A stretch of DNA of 64,000 bases, from contig NZ_RCUX01000011.1 in the NCBI RefSeq assembly GCF_003667565.1, positions 53,939 to 117,938 of the forward strand, read 5' to 3'. Of this stretch, positions 9,176-18,561 are shown in pieces. The notes beneath the pieces are model-generated. The model ran no database searches. It was not told the DNA's origin and saw only the letters and a program-made list of their open reading frames with translations. A program made the position numbers and the translations under genes. Positions within the stretch are counted from its first letter, which is position 1; each line of letters opens with the position of its first letter. The stretch comes from Mycetocola tolaasinivorans (lineage in GTDB: Bacteria > Actinomycetota > Actinomycetes > Actinomycetales > Microbacteriaceae).

Positions 9176-10999
9176 GTGAGCGAAGAGTTGATGATCCCGG
9201 AAAACAGTTCCGGCCCCCGCATCGGAACCTCCGCCGCCGAGCACCTGTCACCCTCCTTCCCGGAGCGTGCGGCGTGGGGTACGGTCAGCAAGCTGCGGGC
9301 CTGGCAGGCCGAGGCGATCGAGAAGTACTTTGAAACCGAGCCGCGCGATTTTCTCGCCGCGGCTACCCCGGGCGCGGGTAAAACCACCTTCGCCCTGCGG
9401 CTGGCTGCCGAGTTGCTCGCGCGGCGCACGGTCGAGCGTGTCACCGTGGTGGCCCCCACCGAGCACCTCAAGAAGCAGTGGGCGGATGCCGCCTCGCGCG
9501 CGGGCATCCGGCTCGATCCGAACTTCAGTAACGCCGAGCGTCGCTATGCCTCGCACTATCACGGTGCCGCGGTGACCTACGCGCAGGTGGCCACCCGGGC
9601 GTCACTGCACCGTGAGATCACCGAGTCTCGACGCACCCTGGTGATCCTCGACGAGGTACACCACGGCGGTGACGCCCTGAGCTGGGGTGACGCGATCCGC
9701 GAGGCGTTCGAGCCCGCCACGCGCCGCCTGTCGCTTACCGGAACCCCGTTCCGCTCGGATACCTCGCCCATTCCGTTTGTGCTCTACGCGCCGGACAATA
9801 AGGGCATTCGTACCTCGATCACCGACTACAACTACGGCTACGGCCGCGCGCTGCAGGACGGCGTCGTGCGCCCGGTGATGTTCATGGTGTACGCCGGGCA
9901 CATGCGCTGGCGCACCAAGGCCGGCGATGAGATGGAGGCGCGTCTCGGGGAGGGCAATACCAAGGACATCACCTCCCAGGCCTGGCGTACCGCGCTGGAT
10001 CCCAAGGGGGAGTGGGTGCCCCAGGTGCTCGACTCCGCCAATAAGCGCCTCACCGAGGTGCGGCACGCCATCCCGGATGCCGGCGGGCTGGTGATCGCAA
10101 CCGATCACTACTCCGCCCGCGCCTACGCGGCTCTGCTGAAGGAGATCACCGGCGAGGAGGTCACGGTGGTGCTCTCCGATGATGCCGGGGCCTCGGATCG
10201 CATCGACGAGTTTTCGAAGGGCACGAGCCGCTGGATGGTGGCCGTGCGCATGGTATCCGAGGGCGTGGACGTGCCGCGACTCTCGGTGGGCGTCTACGCG
10301 ACCTCCTCCTCGACCCCGCTGTTCTTCGCACAGGCCATCGGCCGCTTCGTGCGGGCACGCCGCCGCGGCGAGACCGCCTCGGTGTTCCTGCCCAACGTGC
10401 CGCCGCTGATGAACCTCGCGGCCGCACTGGAACTGGAGCGCGACCACGCCCTGGACCGCCCCTCAAACGAGGAGGGCGACTTCTATAACCCCGAAGACGC
10501 CATGGTTGCGGCCGCCAACAAGGAGGATCGCGCCTCCGAGGAGCTTGGGCAGGAACTCTTCACGTTTGAGCCGATGGGCTCCTCGGCCAACTTTGACCGG
10601 GTGGTCTTTGACGGCCAGGAGTTCGGCGGATACGCCGAGCCGGGCACCGATGAGGAACTCGACTTCATCGGGCTTCCCGGCATTCTTGAGCCCGAGCAGG
10701 TGCACGAACTGCTGACCCAGCGTCAGCAGCGTCAGCAGCGCCGTCAGGACGACCGCGAGGCCGCCGGCATCGCCCCGCCCGAAAGCACGCCGGAGCCGCT
10801 GTATCGCACGCTCAAGGAGCAGCGCACCCTGCTGAACTCCCTGGTGGGGCTCTACGCGAAGCAGAGTAGCCAGCCGCACGGGCTCGTGCACGCCGAGCTA
10901 CGCCGCGTGTGTGGCGGGCCGGCGGTGCCGCAGGCCAGTGTGACTCAGCTACAGTCACGCATCCAGTATCTGCGTCGTCAGCTCGGCAGTCTGCGCTAG
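9176..10999 (+). CDS. SF2 DEAD/DEAH-box helicase
   Basis: ATP-dependent helicase or translocase of about 607 aa. Motif I is TPGAGKTT, motif II DEVHH, motif III LTGTPFRSD, and motif VI QAIGRFVRARRRG; the RecA-like pair spans about residues 35-420. The C-terminal 180 residues contain a Gln/Arg-rich stretch (QRQQRQQRRQDD) and no recognised domain. This layout fits the actinobacterial helicases related to RadD/UvrB-like SF2 enzymes, possibly in DNA repair; the role is inference. Start GTG at 9176 follows the TACAGT box; ATG 9191 is the alternative. Confidence 0.85.
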   Translation: MSEELMIPENSSGPRIGTSAAEHLSPSFPERAAWGTVSKLRAWQAEAIEKYFETEPRDFLAAATPGAGKTTFALRLAAELLARRTVERVTVVAPTEHLKKQWADAASRAGIRLDPNFSNAERRYASHYHGAAVTYAQVATRASLHREITESRRTLVILDEVHHGGDALSWGDAIREAFEPATRRLSLTGTPFRSDTSPIPFVLYAPDNKGIRTSITDYNYGYGRALQDGVVRPVMFMVYAGHMRWRTKAGDEMEARLGEGNTKDITSQAWRTALDPKGEWVPQVLDSANKRLTEVRHAIPDAGGLVIATDHYSARAYAALLKEITGEEVTVVLSDDAGASDRIDEFSKGTSRWMVAVRMVSEGVDVPRLSVGVYATSSSTPLFFAQAIGRFVRARRRGETASVFLPNVPPLMNLAAALELERDHALDRPSNEEGDFYNPEDAMVAAANKEDRASEELGQELFTFEPMGSSANFDRVVFDGQEFGGYAEPGTDEELDFIGLPGILEPEQVHELLTQRQQRQQRRQDDREAAGIAPPESTPEPLYRTLKEQRTLLNSLVGLYAKQSSQPHGLVHAELRRVCGGPAVPQASVTQLQSRIQYLRRQLGSLR

Positions 11000-11026
11000 G
11001 CTCTGCGCGGCCGCGGCCGCGGCCGC

Positions 11027-11057
11027 GGCTGAGCGGCGCGCACCGCGCCGCTCAGCC
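11027..11057. terminator. Hairpin between convergent helicase and iron ATPase genes
   Basis: Perfect 14-bp stem (GGCTGAGCGGCGCG) with a CAC loop, preceded by three to four GGCCGC units at 11008-11027. No U tract on either side, so termination strength is uncertain. Confidence 0.5.
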
Positions 11058-11085
11058 GGACCCTTCGTCGTGTCACCCCTCGTCG

Positions 11086-11910
11086 TTAGCGCGCGACGAT
11101 CATCGGGGTGCCGGAGTGCGGGTCGGTGATGACCGTGCAGGGCAGCCCGAAGACGCGTTCCACGTTGTCCGCGGTGACGACATCGGCGGGGGCACCGGTG
11201 GCAACGACCTCGCCGTCGCGCATCATCACGATGGTGTCGGCGAAGCGGGCTGCCTGATTGAGGTCGTGCAGGACGGCGACGATCGTGCGCCCCTCGGCAT
11301 TCAGGCGGGCGAACAGCTTGAGCAGGTCGTACTGATGCGCGATGTCGAGGAACGTGGTGGGTTCGTCGAGCAGCATGGTGGGGCTCTCCTGCGCGAGCAG
11401 CATCGCGACCCATACGCGCTGGCGCTGACCGCCGGAGAGCTCGTCGACGAAGCGGTTGCGCAGCGTGTCGGTACCGGTGAGCTCCAGGGCGCTGTCCACA
11501 GCGGCGCGATCCTCGCGTGACCACTGTCGCAGCATGCTCTGGTGCGGGTGCCGGCCGCGCGCGACCAGATCGATCACGCGGATGCCATCGGGGGCGATCG
11601 ATGTCTGCGGCAGCAGCCCGAGTTTGCGGGCGACCTCCTTCGGCGACTGCTGGGCTATCGCCTTGCCGTCGAGCAGGATCTGCCCGGCCGCCGGTTTCAG
11701 CAGGCGCGCCATGGCACGCAGCAGCGTCGACTTGCCGCAGGCGTTGGGGCCGACGATCACGGTGAACGAGCCCGGGGTGATCTCCACGTCCAGGCGTTCG
11801 GCGATCACCCGCTGGTCGTACGCGAGGCGCACGCCGTGTGCCGCGAGTCGTGCGGGCACTCGCCCGTCTGCCCCGGAATCCCGGGTGGTCGGGAGGGTCT
11901 GTGCGGTCAT
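11086..11910 (-). CDS. Iron-siderophore ABC transporter, ATP-binding protein
   Basis: FepC-type ATPase (274 aa) that powers import of ferric siderophores. Walker A GPNACGKST, Q-loop LLPQ, signature LSGGQRQR, Walker B MLLDEPTTFLD and the switch His in VLHDLNQ are all present. Last gene of the five-gene minus-strand operon; its ATG overlaps the stop of the permease before it by four bases (ATGA), so translation is probably coupled. Confidence 0.94.
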   Translation of the reverse strand: MTAQTLPTTRDSGADGRVPARLAAHGVRLAYDQRVIAERLDVEITPGSFTVIVGPNACGKSTLLRAMARLLKPAAGQILLDGKAIAQQSPKEVARKLGLLPQTSIAPDGIRVIDLVARGRHPHQSMLRQWSREDRAAVDSALELTGTDTLRNRFVDELSGGQRQRVWVAMLLAQESPTMLLDEPTTFLDIAHQYDLLKLFARLNAEGRTIVAVLHDLNQAARFADTIVMMRDGEVVATGAPADVVTADNVERVFGLPCTVITDPHSGTPMIVAR

Positions 11911-12959
11911 CGTCGTCTCCTAGCTTCGTGGATCAGCAACCACACCAGGTATCCGCCGCCGAGCACGACGGTGACCAGGCCTACGGGGAGCTGGGTGGGT
12001 GCGAACAGGCGCTGTGCGATGAGGTCACTCGTCGCGAGCAGTAGCGCGCCAAACGCGGCGGCACCGGATAGCGTCACACCGGCGCTTCGGGCCACGCGCC
12101 GGGCGATCTGGGGGGCGGCGAGCGCGATGAAGGCGATCGGGCCCGCCAGGGTGATCACGACGGCGCTGAATCCGACGCCGGCGACCAGGAGCAGTGCCCG
12201 CACGCGTCCGGTGCGGACGCCGAGCGCGGCGGCGGTGTCATCGCCCATCTCAAGCAGGTGCATGCGATCCGCCATCACCGCGCACAGGACGCCGAGCGGG
12301 ACGAGGCACGCGACGGCGGGGACGATCCGGTCCCAGCCGGCACCGTTTAGCGTTCCCATGCCCCAGGACGCCGCCATCATCGAGACGCGCAGCTCCGAGT
12401 TCAGGATCAGCCACGACGTCACCGAGGCGAGCATCGAGCCCACCGCGATGCCAACGATGATCAGTCGGAACCCCTGGAAACCGCGCCGGAAGGCGAGCAG
12501 GTAGACGGCGAGGGCTGCGACCAGGCCACCGCCGAACGCGCCGAGCGCGATGGTGAGGTACCCGAACGTTCCCGACGTGATGACGATGAGAGCGCCGGTG
12601 TATGCGCCGGCGTCGAAGCCGATGATGTCGGGGCTGCCGAGTGGGTTGCGCGTCATTGACTGGAAGATCGCACCGGCGGCACCGAGCGCCGCCCCGAGCA
12701 TGAGGGCGAGCAGTGCCCGCGGGAGACGCCACTCGACGACGACCAGCGTCTGCTTCGGCGTCCCCATACCGAACAGCGTCGCGATGACGTCTCCGGGTGA
12801 GATGACGAAGTCTCCGAGACTGAGCGCGAGGATTGAGACGAGCAGCGCCGCGGTGAGCGCGAGAATCACGGCGAGTGCGCCGCGCAGACTGATGCGTCGG
12901 GTGAGGGGGCCGCGTTCGATCTCGAGCATCCGCGGCGGGCGGGTATCGAGGGCGCTCAC
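11907..12959 (-). CDS. Iron-siderophore ABC transporter permease (FecCD family)
   Basis: Polytopic inner-membrane subunit of 350 aa with about nine to ten hydrophobic helices. The FecCD signature region GAALGAAGAIFQSMTRNPL and the late PQIARR coupling region are visible. It pairs with the second permease encoded just upstream to form the translocation channel. Overlaps both neighbours by ATGA. Confidence 0.93.
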   Translation of the reverse strand: MSALDTRPPRMLEIERGPLTRRISLRGALAVILALTAALLVSILALSLGDFVISPGDVIATLFGMGTPKQTLVVVEWRLPRALLALMLGAALGAAGAIFQSMTRNPLGSPDIIGFDAGAYTGALIVITSGTFGYLTIALGAFGGGLVAALAVYLLAFRRGFQGFRLIIVGIAVGSMLASVTSWLILNSELRVSMMAASWGMGTLNGAGWDRIVPAVACLVPLGVLCAVMADRMHLLEMGDDTAAALGVRTGRVRALLLVAGVGFSAVVITLAGPIAFIALAAPQIARRVARSAGVTLSGAAAFGALLLATSDLIAQRLFAPTQLPVGLVTVVLGGGYLVWLLIHEARRRR

Positions 12960-13984
12960 AGGCTACTCGCCTTCCGCGCACGCACCAGCACGATGAGAAC
13001 GGGCGCGCCGATGAACGCCGTGACCAGCGCGACCGGCAGCTCGCCCGACGGCAGGATCAGGCGTCCGACGACGTCCGACACCAGCAGGAGCAGGGGTGCG
13101 GCGAGCACGGTGCCGGCCATGATCCACACCTGGTGCGGGCCGACGAGCCAGCGCACGGCGTGCGGCACCATGAGGCCGATGAAGCCGATCGGGCCGGCGG
13201 CGGCCGTTGCGGCACCGCACAGCAGCGCCACGGCGACGATCGACAGTACGCGCGTGAGTGCCACCCGGGTGCCGAGAGCCGTGGCGAGGTCGTCGCCCAG
13301 CGCGAGGGCGTTCATCGACGGTGCGAGCCAGAGGGCGATGATCAGCCCGATGGCGAGGAAGGGCAGCACGCCGAAGACGTCGCTGGTGAGCGACTGGAGG
13401 GAACCGACGGTCCAGGTGCGGATCGTGTCAAACACGTCGGAGCGCAGCAGCGCGATGCCGCCGGTGATCCCCGAGAGCACCGCGCCGAGCGCGACGCCGG
13501 CGAGGGTCATGCGCAGCGGGTCCGCGTCTCCGCGCCCCGCGGCACCGATGAGGAAGACGAGCAGTGTCGCCGCGATCGCGCCGGCGAACGCGAACCAGAT
13601 GTACTGGAAGACGCCGCTCGCACCGAGGAACGCGACCGCGAAGACGACGCCGGCCGATGCGCCGGCGTTGACGCCGAGGATGCCGGGGTCCGCCAGCGGG
13701 TTGCGGCTGAACGCCTGTATCAGCGCGCCCGCGACACCGAGTGCTACGCCGACGGCGAGGGCGATCACGGTGCGCGGAATCCGCATCTCGCGGACGATCA
13801 CGCCGGCCTCGGTGTCGGCACCGAGCAGCCCGTGCCACACATCGGCGAGCGGGAGTGGCTGGGAGCCGAGCACGATGCTCGCGATGATGGCGATGACGAG
13901 GCCGCCCGCGAGCAGCGCGAGACCGACGACGCGTCGCACGGGTGGCGCGGCCTCGGCGACGGGTGGAGTGGGGGTGGTGCTCAT
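12956..13984 (-). CDS. Iron-siderophore ABC transporter permease (FecCD family)
   Basis: Second permease, about 342 aa. GVAGALIQAFSRNPLADPGI and PHAVRW match the FecCD family. Start assigned to the ATG at 13984 (MSTTPTPPV), four bases after the preceding stop; the longer reading frame upstream overlaps the reductase gene and has no family similarity. There is no independent ribosome site, which suggests coupling to the reductase gene. Confidence 0.92.
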   Translation of the reverse strand: MSTTPTPPVAEAAPPVRRVVGLALLAGGLVIAIIASIVLGSQPLPLADVWHGLLGADTEAGVIVREMRIPRTVIALAVGVALGVAGALIQAFSRNPLADPGILGVNAGASAGVVFAVAFLGASGVFQYIWFAFAGAIAATLLVFLIGAAGRGDADPLRMTLAGVALGAVLSGITGGIALLRSDVFDTIRTWTVGSLQSLTSDVFGVLPFLAIGLIIALWLAPSMNALALGDDLATALGTRVALTRVLSIVAVALLCGAATAAAGPIGFIGLMVPHAVRWLVGPHQVWIMAGTVLAAPLLLLVSDVVGRLILPSGELPVALVTAFIGAPVLIVLVRARKASSL

Positions 13985-13988
13985 TGGA

Positions 13989-14945
13989 TCACAGGCCGAG
14001 CTTCTCGAGTTCCGCCTCGTAGGCGTCGGTGATGGTCTCCGTATCGGTCCCCTCCTCGACGTCCCAGAGTGCGGATAGGCGCGTGCGATCCTCATCCGAC
14101 AGCGCGTCGAAACGGTCGCGCCACTCCTCGGCACCCTCGGTCCAGTAGCCGATCACCTTGTAGGCGGATGCGGGCAGGCCGAGCGTGTGGCGCAGATGCT
14201 TGCGCACCCCGCGGGTGGCGCGCGTCTCGCCGGCCACCCAGACGTATCCGGGGCCGTCCGGAAGCTCGGCGGACGCCACGATCTCAGTGAGACGGGTCGG
14301 TCCGTGCCCGTTGCCGCCGTGCACCCAGTGCAGCTCGACGCCGGCGGGCAGCGTGAGGTGCTGCTCATCCTCCGCCGAGGCGACCTCGAGGACGATGCGC
14401 GTGCGCACGCCCGCCGGGGCGGTCTCGGCGAGGCGTGCGGCCGCGGGAAGCCCGGTCGCATCGGCCACGAGAAGCTGCCATCGGATGTCGGCGGGCGGCG
14501 CATACAGCCCGCGCGGGGTGTTGACGCCGACCACGTCGCCCGGCTGAGCATCCAGCGCCCATGCCGCGGCGACGCCGCCATCGTGAACGACGAAGTCGAT
14601 CGTCAGCTCGCGGGCAGCCTCGTCCCAGCCGCGCACCGTGTAAGTGCGCATCTCGGCCGGGGTGACGCCCTCGGGATAGTCCCAGTAGCCGTCATCGGTG
14701 GGGAAGGGGAGCGCCGGCTCGTCGCGCTGCGAGGCGGGAAAAAATACGCGCAGGTATTCGTCGCCGATGCCGGAGGAGACGAAACCGTCCAGCCCCACGC
14801 CGCCGAACACCACGCGGACCATGCCGGTCGTCAGGCGTTGCACGCGCTGCACCACGATGCGGTGAATCAGGTTCACCGTTTTTTCGGGTGCCGTGTCCTC
14901 CGATGCGGTGGTTTCGGCGGCCGAGGTCTCAGCTGCGGCGCTCAT
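13989..14945 (-). CDS. Siderophore-interacting protein (FAD/NADPH ferric-siderophore reductase)
   Basis: Cytosolic flavoprotein of 318 aa that reduces ferric siderophore to release iron. The flavin-binding motif RTYTVR lies near residue 100 and the SIP domain with its NAD(P)-binding half follows (VWVAGETRATRGVRKHLR). Placed second in the uptake operon, between the binding protein and the permeases, with an ATGA overlap to the binding-protein gene, so import and reduction are made together. Confidence 0.92.
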   Translation of the reverse strand: MSAAAETSAAETTASEDTAPEKTVNLIHRIVVQRVQRLTTGMVRVVFGGVGLDGFVSSGIGDEYLRVFFPASQRDEPALPFPTDDGYWDYPEGVTPAEMRTYTVRGWDEAARELTIDFVVHDGGVAAAWALDAQPGDVVGVNTPRGLYAPPADIRWQLLVADATGLPAAARLAETAPAGVRTRIVLEVASAEDEQHLTLPAGVELHWVHGGNGHGPTRLTEIVASAELPDGPGYVWVAGETRATRGVRKHLRHTLGLPASAYKVIGYWTEGAEEWRDRFDALSDEDRTRLSALWDVEEGTDTETITDAYEAELEKLGL

Positions 14946-15904
14946 CCGAGGAGAGCCTTCTCGACGACCTCGAGGAACGCGGTCTGGCCGCTGGGCGAGC
15001 CATAGGCCATCTCATAGTTGTATCCGTAGACGGTGTTGTTCGTGACGAAGGGCAGACGGTTCCAGATCGCGTTGCCCTTCAGCACCTCGTCGGTGGTGAG
15101 CAGGCCGGAGCCGTCCTCGTTCGTTCCGGCGAAGACGGCGTCGATGCCCTCGAGACCACCGAGCTGCTCGAGGCTGAACGCGGTCGAGTCTCCCACGGGC
15201 AGACCCTTCGCGTCGGCGTTGGCGAGCGGGGTGATGGTCAGGCCGAGGTCGCCGAACACGAGGCAGGGCACGCCATAGCAGCCCACGCTCACCTGCCCGT
15301 CGCGGAACGCCATGTCGGCGACGACCGGGTGGATGCCGCGCTCGTCCAGACGCTTGCGGATGTCGGCGACCTTCGCCTGGTAGTCCGCGGTCCACGCATC
15401 ATGCTGGGCGGTACGGCCGAGGTCGGTGGCGAGCTGCTGGAACGGCTCGCGCCAGTCGATGCCGGCGAACGCATTGTACGTATACGTCGGGGCGATCTTC
15501 TGCAGCTTCGGGTCGAGGTCGGTGTTGCTGCCGATGCCGTTGAGGATGAAGTCGGGGTTGACCGCAAGCACACCTTCGAAGTTGTACTCCGGGAAGTTTA
15601 CGAAGGTTTTCAGGCCCTTTAGCGGTTCCTGCGGGAAGTACGCGGGGAAGGTCTTGAAGTCCTCGCGCACCGGTTGGGTGTCTGCGAGGTGGAAGCCCAG
15701 CGTCATCAGGATGTCGAGGTCGGTCGTGTAAAACCCGAGCGCGGCCTTCGGGTCCTTTGGCATCTCGATCGTCACGCCGGTGGGCGTCTTCAGCGTGGTG
15801 GTCTCAGCGGCGGCGGCATCGCCCGAGGCCTGCGATGCGCAGGAGGTGAGCGCGAGGGCGGCGACGGCGGATGCGGCGAGGAGGGCGAGGGCACGGGGGC
15901 GCAT
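14942..15904 (-). CDS. Iron-siderophore binding lipoprotein
   Basis: Extracellular substrate-binding protein (320 aa) anchored by lipid. The signal peptide ends with the lipobox LTSC at about residues 19-22, and the rest shows the two-lobed FepB/BtuF-type fold with IAPTYTYN and GGLEGIDAVFAGTNED stretches. First gene of the operon, directly downstream of the iron box. Ligand chemistry cannot be read from the sequence. Confidence 0.93.
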   Translation of the reverse strand: MRPRALALLAASAVAALALTSCASQASGDAAAAETTTLKTPTGVTIEMPKDPKAALGFYTTDLDILMTLGFHLADTQPVREDFKTFPAYFPQEPLKGLKTFVNFPEYNFEGVLAVNPDFILNGIGSNTDLDPKLQKIAPTYTYNAFAGIDWREPFQQLATDLGRTAQHDAWTADYQAKVADIRKRLDERGIHPVVADMAFRDGQVSVGCYGVPCLVFGDLGLTITPLANADAKGLPVGDSTAFSLEQLGGLEGIDAVFAGTNEDGSGLLTTDEVLKGNAIWNRLPFVTNNTVYGYNYEMAYGSPSGQTAFLEVVEKALLG

Positions 15905-15939
15905 AGCGGGGTCCTTCGAATAGAAAGCGAGGGGAGATT

Positions 15940-15958
15940 TCAGGCAAGGCTTGCCTAA
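15940..15958 (-). promoter_or_regulatory. IdeR/DtxR iron box
   Basis: 19-bp dyad; on the minus strand TTAGGCAAGCCTTGCCTGA, which matches the DtxR consensus TTAGGTTAGSCTAACCTAA at 14 positions by my count, with a perfect 7-bp inverted core (AGGCAAG). It sits between the operon start codon (15904) and a TAGATT/TACTAG -10 region at about 15961-15970, so an iron-loaded repressor would block the promoter. Confidence 0.8.
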
Positions 15959-16023
15959 CTAATCTAGTATTGCTCGCCATCATATCGGCTGACTGCCACA
16001 TGCTGTTGCGCAGGTGCCGAACT

Positions 16024-16821
16024 CTACGGGGTGGCCGCTCGGGTCGTGCGTGCCCGTGCGCTCGCGAACGCTCCGGGCGTATGGCCGACCTCGCGGCGGA
16101 ATGCCTGCACGAATGAGCTCGCGGAGGCGTAGCCGACCTTGGCCGCGGCGGCTGAGACGGAGTGGTCCGCCGCCAGCAGTTCGATCGCGCGCCGCATTCG
16201 GGCGCGCATTCGCCAGGTCGTGAAGGTCAGCCCCGTTTCCGCGACGAATAGGCGCGACAGGTTGCGCGCACTCGCGCCGACGGCGAAACCCCAGTCGACG
16301 AGCTCCCGATCATCAGCCGGGTCCGCCAGGATGGCCTGGGCAATCCGGAGCGTGCGGTCATCAATCGGCAGTGGCAGGTCGACGGTGGACACCTCCACGG
16401 GCTCCAGTAGCATCGGCACCAGCAGCTCTGCGTGCGTGCGCACCTCCTGCGACAGGTAGGGCGGCAGTTGCAGGCGAGAGAGCAGGGTAGAGACGGCCTC
16501 GGGGATCGCCACGGCGGTGACGTCGTCGGCGGGTGAACCGATGTGGGGCTCCAGGTGCGTGCATCGGAACGACGTGTGCGCGGCCGCGACGACGCGGTGT
16601 TCCACGCCGCTGGGTATCCACAACCCCACGGCATTCGGCACGGCGAACCAGCCGCGCTCGGTTTCCACGGTCAGGGTTCCGCGCGTCGCCCACAGCAGCT
16701 CGTTGAGGTTGTCGTGACGGTGCGTGCCCCACTCGATCCCCTCGGCGACCGTGAAGTCATCCGTGTCGATCGCCCACACGGGGTCGGCATCGATCTGGCC
16801 GTTCAGCGACATGAGGGGCAT
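16024..16821 (-). CDS. AraC-family transcriptional regulator
   Basis: 265-aa regulator with an N-terminal cupin-like sensing domain (about residues 20-120) and a C-terminal double helix-turn-helix (about 165-260, SVSAAAAKVGYASASSFVQA and FRREVGHTPGAF). It lies immediately upstream of the iron-box operon on the same strand. AraC regulators next to siderophore uptake genes commonly sense the siderophore and activate uptake; here that role is inferred from position. A TAGACT box at 16853-16858 (minus) is a plausible promoter. Confidence 0.88.
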   Translation of the reverse strand: MPLMSLNGQIDADPVWAIDTDDFTVAEGIEWGTHRHDNLNELLWATRGTLTVETERGWFAVPNAVGLWIPSGVEHRVVAAAHTSFRCTHLEPHIGSPADDVTAVAIPEAVSTLLSRLQLPPYLSQEVRTHAELLVPMLLEPVEVSTVDLPLPIDDRTLRIAQAILADPADDRELVDWGFAVGASARNLSRLFVAETGLTFTTWRMRARMRRAIELLAADHSVSAAAAKVGYASASSFVQAFRREVGHTPGAFASARARTTRAATP

Positions 16822-16947
16822 GGGTGTGGTGCGGTGGTCATCGTGAACGTGAGTCTAGGGGGCGGATGCGAGGCGTGCAATTCGGGCGCCGGGCGCACGG
16901 AAGTCGGCTGGCCCATATTCCTGACCGGGACCGGGCGCGCTGCACGC

Positions 16948-16953
16948 TAGGCT
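16948..16953 (+). promoter_or_regulatory. -10 box for leaderless membrane-protein gene
   Basis: TAGGCT followed by six bases and the ATG at 16960. Confidence 0.5.
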
Positions 16954-16959
16954 CGGATT

Positions 16960-17991
16960 ATGTCCGCATCCTCCCCGTCTCATTCGGAGCGGGCACACCG
17001 TTCGTGGTGGCGTCGTCTGCTCTCTCAGCCGCTCATCTGGGCGGCACTGTGCCTGGCGCTCACACTTCCCTGGACGCTGAATGAGCGCGGTATGGATGTG
17101 GTGCCGTTCATTCTGACGCTCGTTGGCGGGTGGCTCATCGGCGTCGCGTTTGTGAACTGGACCCTGAGAATGCAGCCGGTGAGCCGTGGTGTGATCGTCC
17201 ACGTCGGTGTGGCGGTGGTGGCCACCACCGCGATGATCGTGGGTGTGGAGGGTGGCGGTGCGTTCATTCGCGGTCTGCCCGAGGCGCTCCGCGGCCCCGT
17301 GGTCATGGGTCAGCTTGCGCTAATTCCGGCGATCTGCTGGACGCTCCTGGGGCTGGTGAGTCGGGTGACGGTCCTCGCCCGGAGGCCGGCCCGAAACCTT
17401 CGCACGGTGCCCGAGTGGGTTGAGGATCGCACCGGCGTGACCGTCGCCTTTCACGCCGTTCCGATGCGCCTACGCACGCTGTATGGGTGGGGTATTGCGC
17501 TCGCAGCGCTCGTGGCCGTGGTGATCTCGATTCCCATTGTGAACGATGCCGTGCCGCGCTGGGCCAACCAGTCGCCGATGATCTTTCTCGCCGCCGCGGC
17601 CATCACCGCACTTCCGCCCTACCTCGTTTTCCGTGCCGTGTGTGCCCGTCGGACGCGTTCCGTTGTGGTGCGATTCACCCCGCGGGGGCTCACCCTCACG
17701 GAGGATGGCGTGAGCGTGCAGATTCCGCTGAGCCGCGTCACCCGGCTGGTGTGGTCAGCGTCGGGGGAGACCTGCCGCGTCGAGCTCGAGGCACCGGCGG
17801 CGGACCGCTCGCTACTGCTGAGCGTCGCCCGGCACGATCGCGGGGTCTCGGCCGAGCTCCCACCCCTGCGCGCTCGGACGGTTTCCTGGCTCGCCGAGGC
17901 CGGGCTGATCCTGGTGGGGCCCACGGGATCTCGCGCGAAGCGCTCGCCCGCATGGGTATTCGAACACGCGTTCGATCAGCCGAAATCCTGA
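16960..17991 (+). CDS. Hypothetical membrane protein
   Basis: 343 aa, not recognised. Hydrophobic segments are visible at about residues 22-38, 45-65, 80-98, 110-128, 170-188 and 205-220, so it is probably a five- or six-helix membrane protein. The C-terminal part (about 235-340) is soluble and contains a beta-rich pattern (FTPRGLTLTEDGVSVQIPLS) reminiscent of bacterial PH-like domains. Alone between the AraC gene and the RidA cassette; leaderless start. Confidence 0.75.
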   Translation: MSASSPSHSERAHRSWWRRLLSQPLIWAALCLALTLPWTLNERGMDVVPFILTLVGGWLIGVAFVNWTLRMQPVSRGVIVHVGVAVVATTAMIVGVEGGGAFIRGLPEALRGPVVMGQLALIPAICWTLLGLVSRVTVLARRPARNLRTVPEWVEDRTGVTVAFHAVPMRLRTLYGWGIALAALVAVVISIPIVNDAVPRWANQSPMIFLAAAAITALPPYLVFRAVCARRTRSVVVRFTPRGLTLTEDGVSVQIPLSRVTRLVWSASGETCRVELEAPAADRSLLLSVARHDRGVSAELPPLRARTVSWLAEAGLILVGPTGSRAKRSPAWVFEHAFDQPKS

Positions 17992-18030
17992 GCCTGCGTT
18001 TCCCACGTCATCCCTCTGCTTCGAGTAGTA

Positions 18031-18054
18031 ACTATACAGGATGTCCTGTACAGT
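18031..18054 (+). promoter_or_regulatory. Operator dyad of the RidA-MFS-TetR cassette
   Basis: 24-bp imperfect palindrome with core TACAGGA-TG-TCCTGTA and outer ACT/AGT arms (10 of 12 positions pair). Its right arm contains TACAGT, a candidate -10 box, so a bound dimer would occlude the promoter. The TetR gene three genes on is the obvious candidate repressor. Confidence 0.7.
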
Positions 18055-18104
18055 AATGCGTGGTCGTGAAGACTCACGCGCCACACACCGTCGAAAGGCT
18101 CCGC

Positions 18105-18548
18105 ATGATTCCCCTCAGTAACCCCGCGTCAGATCAGCGCAAGATCACCAATCCGGACGGACTCTACAACCCGGTCAGCAGCGCATACAGCTTCGCCGTC
18201 TCGGCCCCCGGAGCGCTCGTCTTTTTGGCCGGGCACTGGGCGGGTGATATCGACGGAAACCTGATCGAGGGCGACTTCGCCGCGCAGGTTGATCGAACCC
18301 TGGAGAACATGGCGATCACCCTGGCCGCTGAGGGCCTGGGGTTTGAGCACGTCCTCAAACTCACGGCCTTCGTTGTTGATCACGACGCGGAGACCCTGAA
18401 CGCGGTGGTGGCGGCCGAATCGCGAATCTGGGGCGATCGGCCGCCGGCTCACAGCCTGATTCCGGTTCCCGCGCTCGCCGGCCCCGGGCTGCGATTTGAG
18501 CTCGAGGCGGTTGCCGCAAGGCCCGTGATCACCGAGCAGAATGGCTGA
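18105..18548 (+). CDS. RidA family protein (YjgF/YER057c/UK114)
   Basis: About 147 aa. The RidA group hydrolyses reactive enamine/imine intermediates or works on related small molecules. Visible family features: a central FAAQVDRTLENMAITLAAEG and the late segment IPVPALAGPGLRFELEAVAA where the family has a conserved Arg/Glu site. Start chosen at ATG 18105, preceded by GAAAGG; the GTG at 18060 lies against the operator. It leads a cassette with an MFS exporter and a TetR regulator, which suggests it helps detoxify or process the exported compound. Confidence 0.85.
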   Translation: MIPLSNPASDQRKITNPDGLYNPVSSAYSFAVSAPGALVFLAGHWAGDIDGNLIEGDFAAQVDRTLENMAITLAAEGLGFEHVLKLTAFVVDHDAETLNAVVAAESRIWGDRPPAHSLIPVPALAGPGLRFELEAVAARPVITEQNG

Positions 18549-18561
18549 GGGGATCCCACCC

